A DNA stretch of 64,000 nt from Gigaspora margarita (GCA_009809945.1 WTPW01002604.1:1-64000); one strand, 5' to 3'; shown: positions 23,953 to 35,770, counted from the stretch's first letter. The notes: generated by a model not told the origin, from the letters alone. Numbers and translations are program-made.

Positions 23953-24022
<70 letters not shown>

Positions 24023-24545
24023 GCTTGTATTATATATGATTTACATATTCTGTTTCAAAAATTACAGCATTTCATAAAGTACATACATAATAAAAATCCA
24101 TGCAACTAACTGATCCATTTCAATTAAAGGTAGAAATTATTTTGAGGGTCGTTATTGTATGTAGTAAACCAAAAAAAAATAAAATCGTGTAATCAAGCAT
24201 CCTATTAGTCAATGAAGTAGGCGATTATGATAAAAGATTATCAAAACATTGTTTAACATAAAAAAAAAATAATAACAATTAATAATACCGGAACGTAGTG
24301 AAACGGAGTGTATGGTCTAATTCATAATTTGCGTTCGTCCACAAAATCTTAATTCTGTTTGGATGCAAGAATCGAATGATTAACGCACTTAAACAACTCT
24401 CTTAACATATCGGCCGATTTGTTTTGACCCAAAATAAACCAATCATGATTGAGATTATCAAAGAAATTTCGTACTTAAAATTTAGTACAGTGCGAATTTC
24501 CATAAGAACGGCCTTTTTAACTAACCTTGTGTTTATAATTAAATA
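23644..24545. other. upstream region of the microexon gene, with poly-T tract
   Basis: No gene seen. It must hold the promoter of the minus-strand microexon gene. A pure 64-base T tract (23955-24018) lies 312 bases upstream of its ATG. Read on minus it is a poly(A) run, possibly the tail of an old retroposed sequence, but I could not find a SINE body or a target duplication. Confidence 0.4.
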
Positions 24546-25145
24546 CAGTCGTCCCTCCCTTTAGTCACCAAGTTGGTCGCGCTATTGTGGTGATTGTATA
24601 AAGGTGTGACTATAAATAAAATACCTTATCATAGTCATGTGCCTATAGGTCAATGAGTGTTTAATATAATATGTAGTTGTAACATATTGAAATACTATTA
24701 AAAAATTTAAAATGTTTAATAGTGAATAACTTTTGATCCAGTGGCCCAATTTGGATGAAATGACTACCAAAGTGATTGTCTCAATGAGACAATTCTAATG
24801 AGTTTACAATCGTCCAAATCTAATAACAAAACCCAAGATCGCTAGGGATTTTCTTTCAGATGTTTAATTTAATCCATTCTTAAACACATAAAGTAACACA
24901 AATCCTTAACTATCTCAGGAATTTGTGATTAGATTTTAACGATTTTGGGCTCATTAGAATCGTCTCATTGAGACGAACATTTTGGTAGTTGTTTCATCCA
25001 AATCGGGTTATTGTATCAAAAGTTATTTGCTATTAAATCTTTAAGAAGCTTTAATAGATATACATGAATATGAATATTGGCCAATCAGATTTAGCGCTTA
25101 GAAATGATTTTTAACGCTTGGTGTTACTCTAAATTACTTTTCTGT
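24546..25145. mobile_element. pogo-like element related to the 3-kb element at 9504
   Basis: It begins CAGTCGTCCCTCCCTTTAGTCACC after TA and shares with 9504-12531 the 'gtataaaggtgtgactataaataaa' subterminal motif and long arms (e.g. 'gaaatactattaaaaaatttaaaatgtttaatagtga'). An internal palindrome is centred near 24850 (gtctcaatgagacaattctaatgag / ctcattagaatcgtctcattgagac). The right end near 25145 is approximate. Confidence 0.5.
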
Positions 25146-25856
25146 AAATTTTAGTTGAATTAACATTTATTTTTGGTTTGATTTTTTTTGACTTAACTGT
25201 TTTTGGAAATTTTGGGGTTCACAAATTTCAACCGATTGTAGTCTATACTCATATTCGATTGCGATTGCGCTTGCGTAAGAGCAGTGCATGCGAAGCCTGC
25301 GCAAGCTCAAGTGCTCTCAAAATTTTTCGCTTATCGAACATTGGTTGTATATATAGAATAAATTGCAAATGACGATTAAAAAAGAAGTCCAATGTTTCTA
25401 AAATGCACGAATAAAATAATGCATATCTTAATTACTAAATATAAGACAATGTATGTACTATTTTTTCACTTTATTGATATTTTAAAACATTAACACTATG
25501 AAATTACCAAAACTAGAGTTCCAATCCATTATCCGTTTATAGATATCCGGTGTTGTAAACTTTTTTTAATTATTTTTCTTTTGTGTAATTCTGCCCGTAC
25601 ATAGTTAGGGTATTTTGCCCTGAACAATGTAATTCTTTTTTAGTATATGACTAAGATAGGTAGTGGTTTCGGACCCCGGATCTAAGTTCTGGGCCACAAA
25701 CAATGGTTTGGAACCATAGATCCTGGTCTGGGACTACCAAAATGGTTCGAAGCTTAAGATAGTGGTCTTGAACTGTTATAGATTAAAAATGTATAAATAC
25801 AATGCTTGAGTAAATAACAAGAGCACAATTCATTTTGCTCAAACTAAACTAAATAA
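25146..25856. other. non-coding stretch with a short minisatellite
   Basis: No gene supported. About 25230-25330 is GC-richer than its surroundings without a recognisable product. About 25655-25770 holds degenerate ~30-base repeats of 'ggtttcggaccccggatct / ggtttggaaccatagatcctggtctggg'. Confidence 0.4.
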
Positions 25857-25864
25857 ATCACAAT

Positions 25865-26059
25865 TAGTGTTTTGACCCGTCACCCACGGGTGACCCGTCG
25901 GGCTGAGTAGACTAACGGGTATGCCCAGCCAATCGCTGATGTTTATTTACATCAGGTAAAATAGGATTGTCACATCCTATTTTACCCAATGTAAACAAAC
26001 ATCAGCGATTGGCTGGGAATACCCGACGGGTCACCCGTGGGTGACGGGTCAAAATACTA
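25865..26059. mobile_element. hAT foldback MITE (195 bp)
   Basis: TAGTGTTTTGACCCGTCACC is inverted at the right end (GGTGACGGGTCAAAATACTA). An exact 8-bp duplication ATCACAAT lies at 25857-25864 and 26060-26067. Nearly the whole element can fold into one hairpin. Confidence 0.88.
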
Positions 26060-26133
26060 ATCACAATTTCGTAGTTCTCACCAATAAACAATTACCCCAA
26101 TCTATACCCAATTTAGCATAAAACCATACCATC

Positions 26134-27114
26134 TAGAGATGGGCAAAATGGCATTTTTCTGTACCATGCATGCGCATACATGCATACACGCATGCATGCT
26201 ATGAACTACAAAGAAATTTCCAAATTTGACAACTATGATCATTATTGTTATACAGTAAATGGTTGACGTTTTTATTAGTCGTATCAAAAACAAGATTCAA
26301 GTGTGTGAAAAGTCTGCCACGATTGCCTTGTACATCTTTCCAATTATTTCATCATATAAAATAAGTCATTTCTAATTACACCAAATTATGTCTCATGACT
26401 GTAGGAGAAAATCTCGTTAAAGAATAGAATGAAATTCACTAAGTAGATCAAGTCAGTTAATAAAGTTATTATAAACCATTCTTGGTTTAACTACGACAAT
26501 AGTTCGTATTTATCGCTTTTGAAAATGGTTCAAAATTGTTGTAAAGAACGAATTGTATACTTTGTTCGTATAAGAATCTACACAAATGGGTAGGCTTGTA
26601 TCGAAATGTACAATCTATCATTACGTTTTTGATTACCTTAAAAAACTAGATCAGTATAATCATTTATGGTATGACATAAAAATACCCCTATTTTAATTCT
26701 GGTCATCCGTACCATACTAATCTGTTGTATAATTACAGCAGATCAATATGGTACCAGTATGGTACAGATTTTAGGATAAGATTATATAGATTAGTAAAAT
26801 ACCCTTATTCCGTTATTAATTAAAATAGATCAGTATGGATGATCAAACAGATCAGTATGTTATAGGGGTGCAAAATACCCATTTAAAAATCCGTACCATA
26901 CTGCTTTTGATTTATATAATTAAGGTTTAGTCTTTTAGAATTGGTATTTTACACCTAATACCAGACCGATCAGCCCATACCATACTGATTTTCAGTAATA
27001 ACGAAAAATCCACTGAATCAACCGTGAGAAAGATTTTATAATATTTGGATTTTAACTAATTTTGGGTATAATAGTATAAAATTGCTTAGACCATGCGCAT
27101 GGTACCCATCTCTA
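26134..27114. mobile_element. hAT-type non-autonomous element (981 bp)
   Basis: TAGAGATGGG at the left end matches CCCATCTCTA at the right, with an exact 8-bp duplication ATACCATC at 26126-26133 and 27115-27122. Inside are alternating 'gatcagtatgg' and 'ccgtaccatactg' units on both strands. No transposase ORF. Confidence 0.82.
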
Positions 27115-27269
27115 ATACCATCCTACTTTGCATCTGGAATTTCGGCCGATTTGGATATCCGAATTAAAAAAAAAGATATTCAGTGTCATGATTAATTATT
27201 TTTTGTTTCATTTTTTTTATCAATATCGCTATTTATTGAATTTCTTATTTTGGTATAATTTATGACACG

Positions 27270-27590
27270 GTTAGGTGATTAAAGTTCAATCGAGAGATTG
27301 AAGTTTCAAGCGAGTGATTAAAACTCCAATCGAATGATTAGAGTCCCAATCGAGAGATTGAAGCTCCAAGTGGGTGATTAAACTCTAATCAAGAAATTGA
27401 AGATCCAATAGGGATTGGAACTGTTTAACCGTTTAAAAATTGCTCTATAGTTCCGGGCAAGATTATGTTGGTCGTGAGCCGGAATTATTTTACTGCCGGC
27501 CAAATTAAACGGTTAAACGGTTAAACGATTAAGAAAAATTTTAGGCGGTTCAATCCCTAAGCTCCAAGCGAAGGATTAAAAATCCCACAG
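27270..27590. repeat. minisatellite, unit about 18-20 bp
   Basis: Degenerate units of 'gtgattaaagctccaatcga / gagattgaagctccaagc' run from 27270 and continue after the inserted MITE to about 27590. Confidence 0.7.
27409..27559. mobile_element. hAT MITE inside the minisatellite
   Basis: TAGGGATTGGAAC at the left and GGCGGTTCAATCCCTA at the right are inverted. The 8-bp flanks AGATCCAA (27401-27408) and AGCTCCAA (27560-27567) differ at one base. 'aaacggttaaacggttaaac' lies inside. Confidence 0.75.
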
Positions 27591-28709
27591 GAATTAAGAT
27601 ACTGTACATAAGGGTGTAATTCAGTCTGTGAAGGAAAGAACGATTATTAGAACAATTGTTAATAATTGTGGATAGTATCTATCTATCTATCTATTTCTAT
27701 CTATTTCTATTATATTAAAGCACAAACGTCTGTCCGTCACGCTATCGACCAATTAGAAAATTCAACGTAGTATTTCCTGTTTACAGAAATGTATATAACT
27801 TACCGATCATTATATTACCATACTTGTGATTATCTTATTGGAGTTAGTGCACGTACCCGGATAACTCTTTATCCAAAAGGTTGTAACCTCTAACAAAATC
27901 TAATAACCGGATCCTATTCAAATAAAAGAATAACGATTATATCCAGACAAGATATTTATATTATAATGCATCAATCAAATAAAGTAACCATATCCGCCAA
28001 TTTGGGAAATTGGGCCTTAAAATTAGTCCCCAAAATATTTATTGATCTACAAAAAATCACATGTTGATTGGATACGAATAAAAATTGTACCCCAAAATCA
28101 CATGTCAAATTCGTTGACTCACCCAAAAGTATATTAAAATATATGTTAAACCCATGAGCCCACTTCAAAACCCATGAGCATATTTAAAAAAAAGTTGAAA
28201 TTAGCAAAAAGTAACTGAGATCATAAGTACTAAGTTATTTTAAATTAATATTTTTTATATTCAATATTTGCATAGTTTAAAAATTTAAACTTACAAGGTT
28301 TTATATAACACTATACTCGTTTTAATTTCTGAATTTATATAGTATAACGAACTTGAAGTATATAGAATAAGATAGAAAAATCTTTGTATAATTGGTTGCT
28401 ATAAATTTAAGTGCTTTTTAAGAGCATAATATCTTATTAATAAAAAATTGGTTTCATATGAAATTAATAGAATAAGAAACGTCAAGTTAGAAGAAACATC
28501 ATGTTTCCTTATTGTAGTAAGTATAATAATCATCAATTTGTTAAGTAAATTATTCAAATTTATTATTATTTTATTTTAATTTAATCACTTTGGGGTAATG
28601 CTCTTGGAACATATAATTGTTATCAAAGATAGATGACACAATTTAATTATAGAATATTAAAAATTATTTTTAAGAATCTATTAGAGTCGAGAAGAATAAA
28701 GAGAAAGCA

Positions 28710-28841
28710 TCAGCCGCATAGTCTGCCCAGTTTAGTAATGGCTTCATGCTTATGGTCGTGTGAAATAGGATAAGAATAAAAATCCTGTGCCTCCTCCATA
28801 TCGTATTCTTGGGCGTAATTATCCAAATTATCGATAAATTG
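28710..28841 (-). pseudogene. coding-like fragment, unknown protein
   Basis: An open stretch without its own start reads QFIDNLDNYAQEYDMEEAQD and continues to a stop after KLGRLCG. The amino-acid mix is that of a real soluble protein, unlike the chance ORFs around it. Upstream on the same strand (to about 29146) another frame reads VTPQSVTPPYQTIYHTY, Pro/Tyr-rich. The two may be parts of one decayed gene. I do not recognise it. Confidence 0.3.
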
Positions 28842-29123
28842 TCACACAATAGGGGTTTGCATAGGTAAAAATGGGTTTGAAGAAATTAGTAAGTATGATA
28901 TATTGTTTGATAAGGAGGGGTAACTGATTGAGGGGTAACAATGGGCAATTTGTAAGTATGATGTATTTTGGCACGAGTATTTCTGAATAACAGAATTATG
29001 AGGTCATGGGAAATGCTATTTAAGAAGGGAGAATTAGAAGTTTGTTCTCCCTCTTGTCTTTGCTGCAGGCTCAATACAATTCTGGCTTTGTCGATAACGC
29101 CCACCCACCCACCCACCGCTAGG

Positions 29124-29276
29124 CAGTGATGGTAAATGACCTTCAAATGGCCTTCAAATGACCTTCAAATGACCTCAAATGACCTCAAATGACCTCAATT
29201 TTATTATGAATTTTAGTCTGAAATGATCTAGGTCATTTGAAAAAAAGGCAAATGACCAGGTCATTTACCATCACTG
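29124..29276. mobile_element. hAT MITE (153 bp)
   Basis: CAGTGATGGTAAATGACC is mirrored by GGTCATTTACCATCACTG. The 8-bp flanks CCGCTAGG and CCGCTGGG differ at one base. The interior is tandem 'atgaccttcaa' units. A (CCCA)n run lies just to its left. Confidence 0.8.
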
Positions 29277-29399
29277 CCGCTGGGTAAGAGTAGTTGGGTT
29301 ATAGGTGTGATCGAATATGTATACACTTGAAGATTTAGAAAATTTTCTGAAAATCAAACAAGATTCTTCTCAAAATTTTGAGTAAAATTTAATTTTATC

Positions 29400-29972
29400 A
29401 TGGCAAGATATGAAGAAGCAATTATTGATATAACAAAATTGCTTGATATGATAGCCTGGGTGAACAACCCAGATATCGTAGATGCGTACTTTGATAGCCT
29501 GGATGGACAAGCCAGACGTCAAAGCGATAAGTGTTGTAAACGAAGTCCATTTGTCTAGTAGTGATTATTTTACATTATTAAATGTTTGGGAACAGGCAAG
29601 TTATTCATTTTTCAAATTTATTAATTTTTGATGCAGGTTACATTTAATAAATATATATAAATATAGTGGGTGGATACAAACTATTCAATGAATTGGTGTT
29701 ATGAAAAATTTTGTAGTTTATCGATCCATGTCTAGAGCAAGAGACGTTCATGACCAACTTGTTGGTCTTTGTGAATGTGCTGAAGTAGATTTAAAGTCTA
29801 ATCCAAATCCTGGTGACTTAATATCAATTCAAAAGGTATTAACCAATATCATTTTTAATATCATTAATTGTTTGTTAAATATTGTTTTAATAACATAATC
29901 AATGCTTTCTTAGCCAATTGTATTAGGGTTCTTTATGAATGCTGCAAAGCTTTCACGTAATAGTGCTCAAAC
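29400..29972 (+). pseudogene. decayed fragment of a DEAH-box splicing helicase (PRP2/DHX16-like)
   Basis: Blocks in two frames match the C-terminal half of DEAH spliceosomal helicases as I remember them. NEVHLSSSDYFTLLNVWEQ (about 29540-29595) corresponds to the 'DHLTLLNVYNQW' region and is followed by a GC-type donor. NYSMNWCYE (about 29675-29705) corresponds to '..W C Y E N F'. RSMSRARDVHDQLVGLCE and the following residues (29725-29840) correspond to 'RSM.RARDVR.QL..L'. After an intron (acceptor CTTAG near 29912), PIVLGFFMNAAKLSRNSAQT-stop corresponds to '..AGFFYNAARL'. The helicase core is absent and frames shift between blocks, so this is a partial dead copy. An ATG-led stretch at 29400 (MARYEEAIIDITKLLDM) is TPR-like and may not belong to it. 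Confidence 0.65.
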
Positions 29973-30800
29973 ATAATTATTATGATTTATCATTTTAATA
30001 TGATGTAATATCATCGATCGATAGTTTTTAATACTATCATGTGATACCAGTGATCAAAAAATAAATATAAATAAATACAATTTCTAAATATTTATAATGA
30101 TAAAGATGTTTGCTCAAGCGTCAATTGCAATTAATATTTTAATTAATTGTAATGCTTGAGCACCAACACGATTATAAATTAATCACATTGAAGAAGATAC
30201 ATGAGCATATAAATTCAATCATATTATCATCCATGTTATCAGTTTTCAACATCTATACTATCAGTTCTCAACATCTATACTATCAGTTCTCAAAGTGGTC
30301 TAATTAATAATGCCATAATGGTCACTAGATAATCACATCGAGCGTGCTGCTTAAGAGCATCTCTTTCAATGTGATTGGCTAGTTTTAGAGATCATGCACA
30401 AGTACCACGATTAATTAGTAATTTTCATGTTGCGAGCAACTCTAAAATAAAAATGATGGTCTTAGACCATCTTTTTTTCATCACGATAATGAAATCGCTT
30501 GATTGAATAATTTATTTCCACTAATTAAAAATTGAATACTGACCTATGAATTTAGATGCTTTATAGCACTCTATGTATACTATTTCTAAAGATTTTGATT
30601 GTTTAAAACAATGTTTATGCAGGTTATTTCATTACCATAATTGTAATAGTATCCAATTACAGAATTTGCATGAATAATTCTATCAAGGATAGAATTTGGT
30701 AAATTTGAGGTTTTTAATAAAAAAAATAAACTATCTGTTGTAAATAATTCAATTGAATTAAAACAAAACCTTAATTTTTATTTATACATTAAGAAAGTAC
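29973..30800. other. non-coding stretch with a hairpin and a short tandem repeat
   Basis: No gene seen. 30111-30162 is an inverted repeat (tgctcaagcg...atgcttgagca). About 30235-30300 holds three copies of a 23-base unit 'atcagttctcaacatctatact'. Confidence 0.5.
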
Positions 30801-31499
30801 TCATGTTTGTGAAATAAAAAAACCTATATATATAAAACCTGTAAAACACGTATTTCCATCTTTTTCTACAGACTTTCTTTTTTTCCATTCAACAAGAACC
30901 TCTCCACGAAGAATTTGAGATTTTCTAGGCTTATTTGATGGTAGATTTGTATTAAGTAATAAAAGTGGATCTAAATCATCTTTATTCTCGCATGAAATTG
31001 GATCTTGACAGACAACATATGTTTGCTGATTTTGAGAATAAACTTTATGGCCCCATTTTTCAGAATTCAAAATCTTTGCTAAAGTTTGATATACTGATGC
31101 TCCACAAAATTTACATTTATAAGCTCCTGTACGCTTTGAATAATGATGAATATGTCCTAAAAATATTGCATAAAAAAGACTTTCTGGACAAGGAATAGAC
31201 AATGTTTGTTTTCCCATTGATTTGAAATTTAATGGTAAATTACGATAAATAAGAGATACAATTATGTTTTTAAATTCAGTTATAATTCCTTTTGGTAATT
31301 TATCGATATTAGATTGACGTGTGTTAAATTTTTTGACCATTGTATTGTGATAAGAGAGTCCTCTTATAGATTTGAATTCTTTATCACAAATAGAACAAAC
31401 TAAAGTTGGGTCCGCTAAATAAAAAAATTTAGTTTATTTTTTTTATTTTTATTATAAATTTGAAAAAAAATTATTTTTTTAATACGTACTAGTTGCCAT
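30801..31499 (-). CDS. C2H2-type zinc-finger protein of an AM-fungal multicopy family
   Basis: Two exons: 31490-31499 (ATGGCAACTA, donor GTACGTAT) and 30801-31414 (acceptor TTTAG). They join to an open frame of 207 residues starting MATTDPTLVCSICDKEF. Cys10, Cys13 and His26 fit a C2H2 finger (C-x2-C-x12-H); the usual second His is not obvious. A second CxxC lies in YKCKFCG, after HIHHYSKRTG. The remainder (YSQNQQTYVV, RGEVLVEWKKRK, GFIYIGFF) matches a family I remember as very numerous in Rhizophagus, of unknown function and often beside transposon-like genes. It is divergent from the broken gene at 31752, sharing a region of about 250 bp. No break is seen. Confidence 0.65.
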
Positions 31500-31751
31500 T
31501 TTGAGTTTTGAGATTTACAATAAGTTTGATGACTGACGCATATTTTTTAATTTGAAAATTTTGGTGATGGTAATGTAAGCGCACACGTGAATCTCGTGAT
31601 CTAGCAATTAGAATTTTATTTTTCGGTGGCTTGTCAATTTTTTTATAAATACGAGTATAGTTAAATAAACATCTAACAGATCTACCTTTATTATCAAGAA
31701 TTTGTGTATTTGTTTACTTACATATTTGGTATCAGTTCCACAATTACAAAA

Positions 31752-34065
31752 ATGTTACAAAGCAATAGCGATAGTAATACAAGTAAATATATAAACTTAC
31801 AAAACGGTATTGAAATTGAAGAAATTTCAACATATCCCTTAGATAATATCATTAATTATAAAGAGCAAAAAAATAACCAAACAATAAGGAGTTTTACTTA
31901 TATTATCGAAAATAAAGGTGTTTATCCATCTGATAATATTTTAGTAACAACTAGTACCAGTTCACCAAACAAATTTGCTAAAAAGATAAAGATTCCTGAT
32001 AATTATATCATAATAACTACCTGGGGACGTGGTAAAAATAAAAGAACAATACGTTGCTCTATTAAATATAAAGATAAAACCCCTCGAATTTATAATTAAT
32101 TATGGTGATGAGTTTACAGAAACAGTAACTTCAATATTATCTGCATCAAATGCAGCACTTATTTATCTACAAGTATATATAATTTATATTATTAATAGTA
32201 TAAGTTTTTTGTTTTCTTTAGTTAATATATTTTAATATATATATAGATATGCGATCCAAATTCTAAAACTACTATATCAGGTCCTCTTGTATTTGGATTG
32301 CAGCTAGAAACTCTAAATAAAATACATAAAACTAAAAAAAGATTACATACAATTAAACCAGCAATACAATGTTCTGATAAGACTTTAATGAACTGAGCAT
32401 GAAAAATGGGAACTTTACTACAATCAAGTTTTAACAATAAGGCTAGATTGACATATCATATTGAAGATAAAGTAAATTTGAAAAGTGTGAATTTTTCAGT
32501 TGATAAATGTAATTATCATATTGATTTTAGCTCTATACAAGAAAATCAAAAAATTCAGTCATTAGTTCAAACTATAGATCGAAATAAGATTTCACGTGAT
32601 TCTTATCATAACTTAACTATAGATGAACAAAATCTACCATGAGAATGGGTAATATCAAATAAGAAAAATGAGATCACCAAAATTATGGATCAGGCAATTA
32701 AAACCACATATGTAGATCTTAATAATCGTAGAATTTTAAATTATTCTGAAATAGATTCAGATACAGTTAAGATTTCAGATATAAAGTGCAAAAGATATTT
32801 TAATTTACCTTATTCCACAATTAGAAAAAAAGGCATTATTCATAGTTCTAATCCAACTATTCATCTTCATGTCTCTAGGGACAGAAGAAATACAGGATCT
32901 AAAATAAAACATGTAATGGTAACTTTCATGATTTTAAATGATATTAATAATCATCATCATGCAGATTATCATTACACAACAGTTCTTTACCCTGGAACCA
33001 AAAAGTATGACATTTTAAGTTTTATTTTAAACCCTTTTTTGGATGATTTACGATTTTTAAAAAATAATGGATTAGATATTATGGGAACACATTTGAATTT
33101 AAACTATACTTTAGTGCAGACTGGAAATTTTTAGCAATCAATCTTGGAATTAATTGTGCAAATTCTCGATTCTTCTGTTTGTGGTGTGAATGTGCAAAAG
33201 AACAACATTCAGATTTAAGCAAGATTTGCATATTAGCAAAGATATGAAAAAAATTGCTAAAGATTATAAGAACTTCCATGGTCATACAAATCCACCAATT
33301 TTTGATATGATAACAATTGAAAATGTTATATTCGATATACTTCATGCATTTTTGCGTATAACAGATCAATTATGGTCACTAATGTTAGTAGAAGTTGAAG
33401 AAAGAGGATTATTTAATGACTCAGTATGGAAAATAATCAAAGATGAAATGCATAGATTAAATATTTCATTTAATTTTTGGGAAGATAGAGGAACACGTTT
33501 ATGGAATTCTACTTCACTTTGTGGCAATGACAAAATGAAAGTTTTACGACAGGTATGTATAAGTTTATAATTTATATTACGTATATAATTATATATATCA
33601 TACGTACTATATAATACTGGTATGTATAATATTTTAGTTTAATCTTGGATTATTGTTTCGACCATCTTGAGCAACTCTTATTTGAAAACTCTGGGATGGT
33701 TTTTATTATTTATATGTTAATTTATATGATAAAAATACCAATCCTCAAAATTTTAAACAACAAGCACGAACATGGTTAGCTTTATATCTAAACCTTCTCA
33801 AGGCAATCCGATTAATCAACAGTCATTTAAACAAGAGTTATATTTACCTAGTCAGATTACTCTGTATATACATACAGTAGTTTATCATGGTTGGGAATTG
33901 CTTGAAAGGCATCAAGAATGGGGCTTAAAGCATTTTCATGTGAGGCTGTTGAGAAAAAAAATTATGATCAAGGTTCATGTTTTTTTAGAAAAACTTTAAA
34001 AAATGGAGGTCATTTGTCTAAAAGAAAACCAGCAATTCAGGAAATTATAGATTATGTTTTATAAC
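31752..34065 (+). pseudogene. broken member of a large AM-fungal multicopy (transposase-like) family
   Basis: Successive blocks read like one protein of about 700 residues. MLQSNSDSNTSKYINLQ starts at 31752. DRNKISRDSYHNLTIDEQNLP is at about 32577-32640. HLHVSRDRRNTGSKIKHVMVT.. and ADYHYTTVLYPGTKKYDILS.. are at about 32860-33080. WKFLAINLGINCANS then FCLWCECAKEQ is at about 33125-33205. FNDSVWKIIKDEMHR.. and FNFWEDRGTRLWNSTSLCG.. are at 33410-33520. WDGFYYLYVNLYD is near 33690 and ARTWLALYLNLL near 33765-33800. Relatives in Rhizophagus carry 'DGRNVGRKIKHVMITF', 'DWKFLA..LGFN..NS..FCPWC' and 'WDGFY.LY'. The conserved D, W and CxxC blocks suggest a transposase-like enzyme, which is inference. 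At least eight stops or frameshifts interrupt the copy (for example after QNLP, after TGNF, and after LFRPS near 33667). Confidence 0.65.
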
Positions 34066-34880
34066 AATAAAGAGCTGTTAGGATGAATTTAACATAACAA
34101 TGAGTTTTTAGAATGATTATTTATCACTAACTATAAAGAGTTATATGATTATTTAACACTAACCATAAAGAACTATTAGAATGATTATTTTTTAATAGTT
34201 AAATAATCATAACAATGACTGCTTTGATTCGACTATTTTCACATACACCTGATAATTGATTAAAACTCATATGATTGTCATTTTTATTCAACACTATTTT
34301 ACATCTCGCATATTATGCAATGGACATTCGAAGAAGATGTAGATTGTTCATCTATATTCCATAGAATATTGGATAAATCCGTAAATTGTCATCACCACAA
34401 TATAGAACTTAGATTTGTTATCACTAGGATACTAAATTTAATGGTAAAATTCGTCGGATATCCATTAAATTTAATATGAAAACGGATAATGGATCCATGC
34501 TCTACTGTAATAGATTATATACTATAAAATTGATTAATGATAAATCTAACTTATAATTCCAACTCTAGTCGTGAATTTAAATAAAAAGGTCGATTCAAAT
34601 ATAATATATAAAACAGATTCAAGTATAATTGAAAAAAATAAAACAGGTGACAAAAGAACTACTTAAATTTATTATCATCATTAATATCATTAATAAACAT
34701 GAATTACATATTATTATTGATTAATTTCTACAGTGTCGACAAAATCAGTATTATCATCATTGCAGGGGCGAGAGCTGAGCATTGCCTAAATCTAGCACAC
34801 CATAGATAGATCTTTCACTCCGCTCCCAGATGGACGATATATAATATTACTAGCTTTAATAACTGCAAGACTAGTACCAT
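34066..34880. other. non-coding stretch between two pseudogenes
   Basis: About 34060-34220 holds four degenerate ~40-base repeats (aacaataaagagctgttaggatgatt..). No gene seen in the rest. Confidence 0.5.
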
Positions 34881-35770
34881 TTATTTTGGAACATAATTAG
34901 GATCAGGGTGTCTGATTGTAGCATATCCTTTTGGAGTTAAATGCACACTATTATCCGGAGTGTAAGGTCTTTTAGTTGGGTTAGCTGAATTACCGGCAAG
35001 TTTTAAAGTTCCAAGGTCTCGTGATAAAGTATAGGAACGAAAAGGATTAGGAACATGTTTTGCTCCTTTTGAAGTATTAATTAGAACAGTGTCCTCCCAA
35101 AAGAACGAAGGCAGACCTTTTTCAAGTGTGGCTGGACTGGCCCAATCCTAGTATGGAAACCTAAGCGTTTCAAGCAGTGTTTGAAATTCAATTTTTAAAT
35201 TAGTTGCGGGCTGCAACTAAATAAAAAAAAATAGTTGCGGATTATAAGAATTTATAAAAATTTAGTTGCGCATATAAGCATTTAATCAAAATTTATAAGT
35301 AAAATTTGCAAATTTATGTGCAGAATTTGCATATGCACTTTAGATTTTGGTTGCAGAAATTTAAAATTTGTTGCAGTCCGCAGACTCTGCAACCCAATTT
35401 CAGACACTGGTTTCAAGTGCCTTTAACTAATCAGCTCTCAATTTGCCTTCCTTATCAGGATCATCAGATATTTCAGGATACCTTTTAAAGTAAAAATTAT
35501 TATTATAAAAAAAAAAAATTAATAAATAAATAAAAAAAATAAATAAAATAACTTTATAATATTAATTTTCGAAATAAACGCATTAATGTAAAAGAGGCGA
35601 ATTATTTTGAAAACAAGTAAAATAATTTTTAAAAAAAATTTACTTGGGTATAATATTATTTTTTGCCTCATCATAAATAAGCTGTTCGAGTAACAAAACA
35701 TAGTCGATACCAAGTAGGAAAGAGGATATCACCATGATGACAATATCATCCAGGCCAACTAAAGAATTCA
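34881..35770 (-). pseudogene. tyrosinase pseudogene
   Basis: Tyrosinases oxidise monophenols and diphenols with a paired copper centre held by His. From upstream to downstream on minus, the blocks are FFSWPG..YCHHGDILFPTW (about 35715-35770, CuA His region), YVLLLEQLIYDEAKN.. (about 35650-35700, next frame), FYFKRYPEISDDPDKEGKLRAD (about 35425-35490), LKALETLRFPY-stop-DWASPATLEKG.. and FWEDTVLINTSKGAKHVPNPF.. down to KGYATIRHPDPNYVPK-stop (34881-35144). The PYWDWASP signature has its Trp changed to a TAG stop. Other damage includes one stop before YC, a frameshift after TWYR and a stop after LRAD. A hAT MITE sits between LKALE and T. Large tyrosinase sets are known from AM fungi. Confidence 0.8.
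35175..35409. mobile_element. hAT MITE inside the tyrosinase pseudogene
   Basis: CAGTGTTTGAAATT at the left, AATTTCAGACACTG at the right, and an exact 8-bp duplication GTTTCAAG at 35167-35174 and 35410-35417. Reading across one copy of the duplication gives LKALETLRFPY-stop-DWASP, so the empty site lay in tyrosinase coding sequence. Confidence 0.92.

Larger units (their letters stand above)
27123..28709. other. non-coding stretch with repeats
   Basis: No gene seen. It holds a minisatellite (27270-27590) split by a hAT MITE and a TATC/TTTC microsatellite at about 27675-27711. The rest is featureless AT-rich sequence. Confidence 0.4.

Noticed and set aside
25178-25372. 64-residue ORF with Arg/Leu repeat
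   Set aside because: It arises from a short GC-richer repeat-like stretch (25240-25330); no start context, intron or domain supports it.
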